Source of the DNA: Alistipes sp. CAG:831
Lineage (GTDB): Bacteria > Bacteroidota > Bacteroidia > Bacteroidales > UBA932
Assembly: GCA_000432775.1 (NCBI GenBank)
Contig: HF990406.1
Coordinates: 4,710-10,083, forward strand
Length of the DNA stretch: 5,374 bases
Reading direction: 5' to 3'
The translations under genes were made by a program, and so were the position numbers. Of this stretch, positions 1 through 4,737 are shown piece by piece. The notes under the pieces were generated by a model. It ran no database searches. It had not been told where the DNA came from and saw only the letters and a list, made by a program, of their open reading frames with translations. The stretch's first letter is position 1; each line of letters starts with the position of its first letter.

Positions 1-180
1 GTTCAGACTGATGTTGAAATAGTCGAGAACGGCGACGGCGGCCGCTATGACAAACACCGCTCCGAGTATGCTGCCGCATACCGTTATTATGCGCGTTCTG
101 CGGGCAGCGGCCCTCTCCCTCTGCTCTATTTTCTGCATCACCCTGTCGGTGAAGTCCTCGGGTAGTCTTATTTTCTCCAT
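1..180 (-). CDS. Small single-pass membrane protein after the ECF sigma gene, candidate anti-sigma factor (partial, C-terminus off the left edge)
   Basis: Only the first 60 codons are in the window, and the reading frame is open to the left edge. It begins MEKIRLPEDFTDRVMQKIEQ, then an arginine-rich stretch (residues 21-30), then a hydrophobic segment at about 31-52 that looks like one transmembrane helix with the N-terminus inside by the positive-inside rule. The gene starts 13 bp after the sigma-factor stop codon in the same direction, so the two are very probably co-transcribed. A strong Shine-Dalgarno site (GGAGGA) lies 5 bases before the ATG and fixes the start. A short cytoplasmic N-terminus followed by one membrane helix, directly downstream of an ECF sigma gene, is the usual layout of a membrane anti-sigma factor that holds the sigma at the membrane. 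I see no zinc-binding HxxxCxxC (ZAS) motif in the visible part, so the anti-sigma role is inferred from context and topology. A functionally unrelated small membrane protein remains possible. Confidence 0.72.
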   Translation of the reverse strand, partial: MEKIRLPEDFTDRVMQKIEQRERAAARRTRIITVCGSILGAVFVIAAAVAVLDYFNISLN

Positions 181-185
181 GGTCA

Positions 186-191
186 TCCTCC
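186..191 (-). promoter_or_regulatory. Shine-Dalgarno site of the anti-sigma-like gene
   Basis: On the minus strand, GGAGGA stands 5 bases before the ATG at 180, in the short gap after the sigma-factor stop. It is the only strong purine-rich site before a start codon in this window. The other genes have A/T-rich or weak leaders, as is usual in Bacteroidota. It may ensure efficient translation of the second gene in the operon. Confidence 0.7.
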
Positions 192-193
192 GT

Positions 194-769
194 TTATTTT
201 TCCAGATCCTTGTTTTCCTTCAATATTCTTGCCAGCCGGTTACGGCAGCGGAACAGCCGTACCTTGACATTGGACAGGGACATGCCCGTAATCTGCGTCA
301 GCTCGGCCAGGCTGCGGTCCTGCTCGTAGAACGCCGTTATCAGGAACCGGTCCTGCGGCTCCAATTCAGCCACTGCCTTCTCCAGGGCTCCGTACTGCCT
401 CTCGCGCAACTCCTTGAGTTCTGTATCCTCCCCGCTTTCGAGCCACGTAGAGCTCTGCTGCAGTTCCTTGTCCGTGAATTTCTCCCTGCTTACCGTCAGC
501 CTTTTCTTCCTCATGGACGAGACTGCCAGATGGTAGGCTATGCTGTAGAGCCAGGTGGAGATGGAGCTCTCGCCCCGGTATTTGCCCAAGGAGAAATACG
601 CCTTGACAAATGTCTCCTGAGCCATGTCCTCCGCGTCCTCCCTGCTGCCCGTCATCCGGTAGAGCATTGCGAGAATCATGCCGCCGTGAGCGTCCACAAT
701 CTGCCGGAAGAGGTCCTTGTCCCCGTCCAGTATCTTGAATATGAGTGCGCTCTCCTCGGCTCTTGTCAT
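194..769 (-). CDS. RNA polymerase ECF-type sigma factor (sigma-70 family)
   Basis: A 191-residue protein with the two-domain plan of extracytoplasmic-function sigma factors, which direct RNA polymerase to a small set of promoters, often in response to envelope signals. Sigma-2 covers about residues 20-90: DAEDMAQETFVKAY (45-58) is the region 2.2 core-polymerase contact, and STWLYSIAYHLAVSSMRKKR (71-90) is the region 2.3/2.4 part that melts and reads the -10 element. A charged linker (about 91-125) leads to sigma-4 (about 126-186), which contains LEPQDRFLITAFY and a helix-turn-helix around SLAELTQITGMSLSNVKVRL (153-172) that reads the -35. The length is normal for the family. The start at 769 gives the usual short N-terminus and lies just downstream of a candidate ECF promoter; the leader has only a weak AGAAAGA purine stretch. 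It is followed at 13 bp by a candidate anti-sigma gene. Autoregulation is inferred from the upstream motif. The ECF subgroup and inducing signal cannot be told from this sequence. Confidence 0.96.
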   Translation of the reverse strand: MTRAEESALIFKILDGDKDLFRQIVDAHGGMILAMLYRMTGSREDAEDMAQETFVKAYFSLGKYRGESSISTWLYSIAYHLAVSSMRKKRLTVSREKFTDKELQQSSTWLESGEDTELKELRERQYGALEKAVAELEPQDRFLITAFYEQDRSLAELTQITGMSLSNVKVRLFRCRNRLARILKENKDLEK

Positions 770-793
770 AGGTGCTGTTCTTTCTGTATATAA

Positions 794-819
794 GACGCGG
801 GTAAAAATAAAAGGTTACA
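794..819 (-). promoter_or_regulatory. Candidate ECF promoter of the sigma-factor operon
   Basis: Reading on the minus strand, TGTAACCTTTT begins at 819 and CGTC lies at 797-794, with 15 bases between GTAACC and CGTC. This fits the general ECF pattern of an AAC-containing -35 and a CGTC-type -10. Transcription would begin near 787, giving a leader of roughly 18 bases before the sigma ATG at 769. The same 11-base element occurs on the other strand at 865-875, which supports it as a real signal. Autoregulation by the adjacent sigma factor is inferred. Confidence 0.62.
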
Positions 820-875
820 TCGAAATTTAAAAATTGAATTTTTTCAAAATTTTCTGTCAACCGGTGTAACCTTTT
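809..875. repeat. 11-bp perfect inverted repeat in the sigma / membrane-gene intergenic region
   Basis: AAAAGGTTACA (809-819) and TGTAACCTTTT (865-875) are exact reverse complements separated by 45 bp. The arms point outward and coincide with the -35 parts of two divergent candidate promoters, so the repeat is best explained as two copies of one sigma recognition element rather than as a hairpin. The 45 bp between them are strongly A/T-rich and could act as an UP-like element or a shared regulator site; I see no clear operator in them. Confidence 0.7.
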
Positions 876-889
876 CCATCTCGTGCGTC
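865..889 (+). promoter_or_regulatory. Candidate ECF promoter of the divergent membrane-protein gene
   Basis: TGTAACCTTTT at 865-875 is followed by CGTC at 886-889, with 14 bases between GTAACC and CGTC, one less than in the matching minus-strand promoter. Transcription would begin near 896-899 and leave a leader of about 35 bases before the ATG at 933. The identical -35 element in the promoter of the sigma gene suggests that both are read by the same sigma factor. The one-base shorter spacer could change its strength. Confidence 0.58.
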
Positions 890-932
890 AAAGATGCAAA
901 CGGAACATTAAAAACCTTTAAAATCAAAAATC

Positions 933-1325
933 ATGTCTGACGCAATTATTGTTGCGATAATTTTCTACTTTGTTTATCGCATCCTCGAAAACCTTATTCA
1001 CCGCAAAGAGAGGCTCATCGTGGCCCAGAAAATCGAGAATCTCGACCCTCAGAAGAACGGGCAGATAGATCTGAACAAATGGTTCGGGGCCGTGACTACG
1101 AACAAGTACGCACCTCTGCGCTGGGGCCTTCTGCTCGCCGGTGCGGCACTTGGTCTGCTGGTGGGTTTCTTTATTAGGGGTGGAATGTTGCCTGACAAGA
1201 ACTGGTACAATGAAGATGTGCAGGTTATCTATTTCGGATCGGCGTTTCTCTTCGCCGGCATAGGCCTGCTGATCTCATTCGTCCTTGAAAGGAAATACGC
1301 CGCAGAGGACCGGAAAAAAGAGTAG
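933..1325 (+). CDS. Small three-helix inner-membrane protein, DUF6249-like
   Basis: A 130-residue protein with three hydrophobic segments: about residues 3-17, 63-81 (LRWGLLLAGAALGLLVGFF) and 98-118 (VIYFGSAFLFAGIGLLISFVL). Between the first and second lies a charged, probably cytoplasmic stretch (about 20-60, beginning NLIHRKERLIVAQKIENLD), and the protein ends in a charged tail. This order resembles the DUF6249 family of small Bacteroidota membrane proteins, whose function is unknown; the family assignment is from memory of its pattern and is moderately secure. There is no Shine-Dalgarno site, and the leader is A-rich as in many Bacteroidota genes. It is divergent from the ECF sigma gene and carries a matching candidate ECF promoter, so it is probably a member of that sigma's regulon, perhaps in an envelope-stress response. 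Its stop codon is only 2 bp from the stop of the convergent toxin gene. No catalytic motif is visible. Confidence 0.85.
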   Translation: MSDAIIVAIIFYFVYRILENLIHRKERLIVAQKIENLDPQKNGQIDLNKWFGAVTTNKYAPLRWGLLLAGAALGLLVGFFIRGGMLPDKNWYNEDVQVIYFGSAFLFAGIGLLISFVLERKYAAEDRKKE

Positions 1326-1327
1326 GG

Positions 1328-1630
1328 TTATTCTTTCAGTCTCTGCCTGATATCCATCTTCTCATGCAGTATGCGCACTATGGTTGCGCAGTGACTGTAG
1401 GATATCGTGTAGAAGATGATGTGCCTGCCGGCCCTGACGCCTGACAAGCCCGCCATTACCTCGTCGTAACGGCGGCTTGTCGTTATTTTGGACTCGGATA
1501 TCATCCTGCAGCAGTCAATCAGCAGATTGTAGTAACGCTCAGCCTGACTTACGGACCATGTCCTGACTGTGTATTCCCAGATGGAGGACAGGTCATCGAC
1601 GGCCTTGTTGGTAAATATCAGCTTATTCAT
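1328..1630 (-). CDS. parE: ParE/RelE-superfamily type II toxin
   Basis: A 100-residue protein with the compact fold signature of the RelE/ParE superfamily. The N-terminus MNKLIFTNKAVDDLSSIWEY leads into two helices (to about residue 45), and the C-terminal half has the beta strands with GVRAGRHIIFYTI (64-76) and IVRILHEKMDIRQRL (84-98), which is typical of ParE-like toxins. ParE-type proteins poison DNA gyrase while RelE-type proteins cleave mRNA; the similarity and the ParD-type partner favour ParE, but the target is not proven here. The reading frame stays open upstream to an ATG at 1729, but the family N-terminus begins at the ATG at 1630. That start overlaps the antitoxin stop by 8 bp, so translation is probably coupled. 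There is no good Shine-Dalgarno site, which fits coupling. The gene looks intact. Confidence 0.9.
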   Translation of the reverse strand: MNKLIFTNKAVDDLSSIWEYTVRTWSVSQAERYYNLLIDCCRMISESKITTSRRYDEVMAGLSGVRAGRHIIFYTISYSHCATIVRILHEKMDIRQRLKE

Positions 1631-1868
1631 CGGGAAGGCCGGCTTTGAGTTCCGCAAGATGTCTGACCGGATCGAACCCTCTGGCGATACCGCTGTCCAG
1701 TCCGCTTTTAATTGCTGTTTTAAGGGCATCCAGACGGCATTCGTCTTCTTCCAGAAGTCTTAGCCCTGCCCTTACCATTTCGCTGGCGTTGCTGTAGCGT
1801 CCCTCTTCGATGGAAGTCCGGATAAAGTTGTCGAAATGCTGGCCTAAGGCTACAGATGTCGTTTTCAT
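1623..1868 (-). CDS. parD: ParD-type ribbon-helix-helix antitoxin
   Basis: An 81-residue protein beginning MKTTSVALGQHFDNFIRTSI. Residues 1 to about 42 match the ribbon-helix-helix DNA-binding domain of ParD antitoxins: a short beta strand (TTSVAL), then a helix ending in EEGRYSNASEMVRAGLRLLE (21-40), including the family hallmark GRYSNASEMVRAGLRLLE. The C-terminal part (about 43-81, charged, with FDPVRHLAELKAG) is the region that normally wraps and neutralises the toxin. An ATG 10 codons upstream (1898) is in frame but lies inside the palindromic operator and adds residues atypical of the family, so the start at 1868 is preferred. The gene is first in a two-gene operon with the toxin. ParD proteins usually repress their own promoter by binding inverted repeats, and a large palindrome ends 5 bp before this start. 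It should both block the toxin and, with it, tune operon expression. Confidence 0.93.
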   Translation of the reverse strand: MKTTSVALGQHFDNFIRTSIEEGRYSNASEMVRAGLRLLEEDECRLDALKTAIKSGLDSGIARGFDPVRHLAELKAGLPDE

Positions 1869-1873
1869 GGAGT

Positions 1874-1925
1874 ATAAAAATTTTGCGCAAGTTACCAATA
1901 TTTAGTAACCGCGCAAAATTTTTAT
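1874..1925. repeat. 52-bp nested palindrome before parD: likely operator, possibly also a terminator
   Basis: Outer arms ATAAAAATTTTGCGC (1874-1888) and GCGCAAAATTTTTAT (1911-1925) are perfect 15-bp reverse complements. Inside them GTTAC (1891-1895) and GTAAC (1905-1909) form a second inverted repeat around a 9-base A/T-rich centre. The structure fills most of the 72 bp between the metallopeptidase stop (1941) and the parD start (1868) and overlaps a candidate promoter. It is best explained as the binding site by which ParD or the ParDE complex represses the operon. As RNA it could also form a hairpin that ends transcription of the peptidase gene, although no separate U-tract follows it. Confidence 0.8.
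1887..1917 (-). promoter_or_regulatory. Candidate parDE promoter (TTTG / TAnnTTTG type)
   Basis: On the minus strand, TTTG (1917-1914) is followed after 19 bp by TAACTTGC (1894-1887), which matches the Bacteroidota -33 TTTG exactly and the -7 TAnnTTTG in part. Both boxes lie within the palindrome, so a repressor bound there would cover the promoter. The -7 box is imperfect, so this is a moderate call. The leader before the parD ATG would be very short (about 10-15 bases). Confidence 0.42.
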
Positions 1926-1940
1926 GTATGTATGCGGAAA

Positions 1941-3989
1941 TTATTTCCTGACAATGGTGCCGACGGCTTCGAGGAGCGGGTCCACGCTGACTTCGGAGCC
2001 GACGGCCTGCTGCATCCATATCTGGGGAGTCAGACGGCCGAGGGTGTAGATGCGGCGGAGCTCCGAGGCGAAATCCAGCCGGTTGCGGCACTGGGCCAGA
2101 TGGCTTTCAAGCTGGTACTCGATGATGTGCCCGAATGGGTAGTTGGGCAGATACATCGGGGAGTTGACCATGTGGGAGTAGACGGCCAGCAAGGGGCAGT
2201 CGGGAGTGCCGAGGACGGGGGCGTAGTACTTGTTCCATACGTCCTTGGCGATGGATACTACTGCGTCGCGCAGCTCTGAGGCCGTGGCTTCCGGGTGGGC
2301 GTAGAGCCACTGCCAGGTGTACATGTCGGTCAGGGCCACGCCCATAATCTCGTAGGCGCCCCAGAAGATGTCCAACGTGGTGTTGTCGTCCAGCTTGTAG
2401 TCAAAGCCCAAAAGCTCCAGGTCGCGTTTCTGGAAGATGAAGGCCAGGGCCTCGGTGAAGGCGGTATTGGGCACCCCGTTGAGCATGTAGTAGTCGATGT
2501 CGTAGAGGTCGAGGGTCTGCTCCACATTGTGCCCGAACTCGTGTACCGCGATGTTGTAGCCCTTGTAGTCCATGCCCTTGTCCCCGATGCGGGTACGCAG
2601 GCGGGCGGGCTCCCAGCGGCCTGAGGCTCCCCAGGCGTGTCCAGAACCGCGTGCCGGCTCGACGACAATGCGCTCGGCTATGTACTTCGCGTCATGGGCA
2701 GGGAAGCCGAGGTACCGCAGCATTCTCGGCATATCCTTGGCAAATGCCTGTGCGTCGGGGTATTTCTTCTGGGTCATCTTTGTCAGTTCGTCCTCGGACA
2801 TGGCGGCGCGGCTCTTGAACCCGTCATACCAGATGTCGTAGGGCCTGAGGTCGCGGCCCAGACGCTCCTTGATGAGCGCGGCTACTTCCTTTACTTCGTC
2901 CGAGGAAATCAGCCGGATGAAAAGCTGCTCTATGTCAGCGGCGGAGACCTCCATTCCCTCCTCGAAGTTGCGGGCAATGCCGGTCGGGAGCTGCGGGCTG
3001 TAGCGGTCGATCTGCTCCTCTACGCGGAAGGTGTTGAGGATATGGGAGTAGCGCACGTCGGTCTCGGGCTGGAGCTGCACCTCCTTGCCGTCCTTCCAGG
3101 TCTTGTTGGAGTACGGGGCCCAGTCGTATCCCGGATTATTCACCACGTCTTTCGGAATGCTTTGGTCTACAATGCGCAGCATCACCTGGTAGATCATTTC
3201 CTGCTTTTCGTTGGCATTGGGGATGTCGGCGTAGTTGCTCTTGATTTCGTCGCGAAGGTTCCAGTGCGAGAGCAGCACCATGTCCTCGGGGAAGAGACGG
3301 CGGCCGTCCTCAGTGAGCAGGTGTCCCATCATGATGTTGTAGGAGGCGATGTAGTTCTCCGATGCGCTGAGCACCTGGGAGTACTCCGACTTCACCTTGG
3401 CCGGTACGCGGGTGGTGAAGGCGTCCCCCATGCGGGCGTAGGCCCATTCGAGGCGGCTCCAGTCCTTGCCGAGGGTATTCTTCTCCTCGAGGGTGTAGAA
3501 GGGGAAATTGAGAATGGTGACAAATGCCGTCTTGTTGGCGAACAGGTCGTCCGAAAGGTGGGAGTAGGGGTCAAACGCCCCGAGGATGTAGTCTATCTCC
3601 GTAGGCTCCGGCCCGGTCAGATGGAGGGGCTTCTGAAGCCTGACAGCCACCTGGTTGGATGTTCCGTAAAGGGTCTCGAATGCCTCCGACAGCTTGTCGA
3701 ACAGCACTTTGCGTTCCTCGGGAGTCGCAGCGTAGCTCTCCGTTGCGAACTGCCCGAACTCCGCTTCGGTACCGTCCTCGGCCCTCCACAGGGCAGCTGC
3801 CTGTGTCACTCCTTTCTGAACCAATGCCTTGTCCGCCTCCGGACATTTCTCCGTGATAGCCTGCACCGTCCTGACGACAGTGCTCTCTGTGATATTGCTC
3901 ATAGCTGTGTCTTTGTCTGGATTCCCATTGCTGCAGCCGCTCACGGTCATCGCCGCCGCGGCCAGCATGATTGCCGGTAGTCTTTTCAT
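1941..3989 (-). CDS. Predicted lipoprotein zinc metallopeptidase, gluzincin type (M3-like)
   Basis: A 682-residue protein with a lipoprotein signal: a basic start (MKRL), a hydrophobic core, and a lipobox VSGC with the lipidated cysteine at residue 19, so it should be anchored in the envelope (outer membrane or periplasmic face). The body is soluble. Catalytic features lie in the C-terminal third: VHEFGHN gives the zinc motif HExxH at 483-487, and TEALA places Glu513 26 residues after the second His, as in Glu-zincins (clan MA(E)) such as M3 oligopeptidases. Further down, YSHMV (604-608) and YLPNYPFGHIIEY (613-625) resemble the substrate/transition-state Tyr-His region of M3-like enzymes. EPARGSGHAWGA (444-455) precedes the active site. 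It is not M49, which has HExxxH. I cannot name a closer family, and the substrate (peptide or protein) is unknown. The start is supported by the signal peptide. It lies 21 bp after queH in the same direction, so it may be read through from that gene; the leader is A/T-rich without a Shine-Dalgarno site. Confidence 0.86.
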   Translation of the reverse strand: MKRLPAIMLAAAAMTVSGCSNGNPDKDTAMSNITESTVVRTVQAITEKCPEADKALVQKGVTQAAALWRAEDGTEAEFGQFATESYAATPEERKVLFDKLSEAFETLYGTSNQVAVRLQKPLHLTGPEPTEIDYILGAFDPYSHLSDDLFANKTAFVTILNFPFYTLEEKNTLGKDWSRLEWAYARMGDAFTTRVPAKVKSEYSQVLSASENYIASYNIMMGHLLTEDGRRLFPEDMVLLSHWNLRDEIKSNYADIPNANEKQEMIYQVMLRIVDQSIPKDVVNNPGYDWAPYSNKTWKDGKEVQLQPETDVRYSHILNTFRVEEQIDRYSPQLPTGIARNFEEGMEVSAADIEQLFIRLISSDEVKEVAALIKERLGRDLRPYDIWYDGFKSRAAMSEDELTKMTQKKYPDAQAFAKDMPRMLRYLGFPAHDAKYIAERIVVEPARGSGHAWGASGRWEPARLRTRIGDKGMDYKGYNIAVHEFGHNVEQTLDLYDIDYYMLNGVPNTAFTEALAFIFQKRDLELLGFDYKLDDNTTLDIFWGAYEIMGVALTDMYTWQWLYAHPEATASELRDAVVSIAKDVWNKYYAPVLGTPDCPLLAVYSHMVNSPMYLPNYPFGHIIEYQLESHLAQCRNRLDFASELRRIYTLGRLTPQIWMQQAVGSEVSVDPLLEAVGTIVRK

Positions 3990-4010
3990 ATTGCTGATAT
4001 TTTTACAAAA

Positions 4011-4679
4011 TTATTGATTTTTTGTTTCAGTAAATCTTTCCCGCTGCCTCAGGCTGAACTCGCAGCCGCAGTACTGCTGGTTGTAGAACTGCCTGGCGAG
4101 GATGTTGCGCCGCTCGTAGAGCCCGCCCTTGCGCCAGTTGCGGTCCCAGAAGCGGGTCAGGCCCCGCCCGCATTGTTCCTGAGCGTAGAGGCCCGCCTCG
4201 TTGATCTGCCGGATATCCTTCCATCGGGAGGAGGCGAGGGTAGTGGTGAACAGGGGGAATCCGTGCGAGGCTGCGTAGTCCGCCGCGACGCAGAGACGGT
4301 GTTTGAAGCAGGCCAGGCATCGCCTCCCGCGCTCCGGCTCGCCCTCCAGCCCCTCGGCGCATTTCAGCCATCCGGCGTGCTGCTGCTCCCAGTCCCCCAT
4401 GGTGACGGCCTGTTGTCCTTCCGCATTGTCCGTGATTCTCCGGGCTGCTGCTTCCTGTCCGGCGCCGTCTCCAGCATTACCCCCGTCCAGGTCCACGATC
4501 GCCACCCCTGTCTCATGCGCGTACCGCACGATCTCGTTTTTCCGCCTGAGGTATTCCTCCTCCGGGAAGATGTTCGGGTTGTAGAACAGGATGACAGGCT
4601 TGTAGCCGTTCTGACCCATCCATTCGAGGATGGCGGCGGAGCAGGGGGCGCAGCAGGAGTGAAGGAGTACTTTTTCCAT
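4011..4679 (-). CDS. queH: Epoxyqueuosine reductase QueH
   Basis: A 222-residue enzyme of the QueH family (formerly DUF208), which reduces epoxyqueuosine to queuosine at the wobble base of tRNAs with GUN anticodons and replaces the unrelated cobalamin enzyme QueG in many bacteria. Family motifs appear in order: HSCCAPC (residues 7-13), FYNPNIFPEEEYLRRKNE (32-49), ERGRRCLACFKHRL (116-129), FTTTLASSRWKDIRQI (144-159) and QQYCGCEFS (201-209). The conserved cysteines C9, C10, C121, C124, C204 and C206 include those expected to hold the iron-sulphur cluster and metal site. Between about 65 and 110 there is a Gly/Ala/Gln-rich stretch that looks longer than in compact homologues. The start at 4679 puts HxCCAPC at the usual place near the N-terminus; a weak GAAGAA stands upstream. 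It is divergent from the folate gene and precedes the peptidase gene by 21 bp. The assignment is secure and no key residue appears to be missing. Confidence 0.95.
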   Translation of the reverse strand: MEKVLLHSCCAPCSAAILEWMGQNGYKPVILFYNPNIFPEEEYLRRKNEIVRYAHETGVAIVDLDGGNAGDGAGQEAAARRITDNAEGQQAVTMGDWEQQHAGWLKCAEGLEGEPERGRRCLACFKHRLCVAADYAASHGFPLFTTTLASSRWKDIRQINEAGLYAQEQCGRGLTRFWDRNWRKGGLYERRNILARQFYNQQYCGCEFSLRQRERFTETKNQ

Positions 4680-4689
4680 GGCGTAATTC

Positions 4690-4720
4690 TTCGGATTGGT
4701 GCGGGAATTTTATATTTTTG
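4690..4720 (+). promoter_or_regulatory. Candidate promoter of the 5-formyl-THF cyclo-ligase gene
   Basis: TATTTTTG at 4713-4720 is an exact match to the Bacteroidota -7 pattern TAnnTTTG. TTCG at 4690-4693, 19 bp upstream, matches the -33 TTTG at three of four positions. Transcription would begin around 4726-4728, leaving a leader of about 10 bases before the ATG at 4738. The 58-bp gap is shared with queH on the other strand, for which I found no equally clear promoter. Confidence 0.5.
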
Positions 4721-4737
4721 TAAAAATATTGAAAATT

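Noticed and set aside
47..793. A 248-codon open frame on the plus strand over the sigma-factor region
   Set aside because: It is antisense to a clear ECF sigma factor and the anti-sigma-like gene, and its protein has no recognisable domain.
820..864. A/T-rich segment with a short TTGAA/TTCAA inverted repeat, considered as a regulator site or terminator
   Set aside because: The repeat has only 5-bp arms in very A/T-rich sequence, which is expected by chance, and no gene ends there.
1631..1729. Upstream in-frame start for the toxin, giving 133 residues
   Set aside because: The extra 33 residues come from antitoxin coding sequence read in another frame; the ParE family N-terminus begins at the ATG at 1630.
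1866..1896. Possible ECF promoter before parD, because GGTAACTT occurs on the minus strand
   Set aside because: No CGTC-like -10 occurs at the needed distance downstream, and the GTAAC is explained by the inner arm of the palindrome.
1869..1898. Upstream in-frame start for the antitoxin, giving 91 residues
   Set aside because: The extra 10 codons lie within the palindromic operator and do not match the start of ParD proteins.
2637..3980. A 447-codon open frame on the plus strand, antisense to the metallopeptidase
   Set aside because: It lies wholly inside a gene with a clear signal peptide and active site, its translation has no recognisable motif and is rich in Val, Leu and Gly as expected from the complement of a GC-rich gene, and it has no credible start signals.
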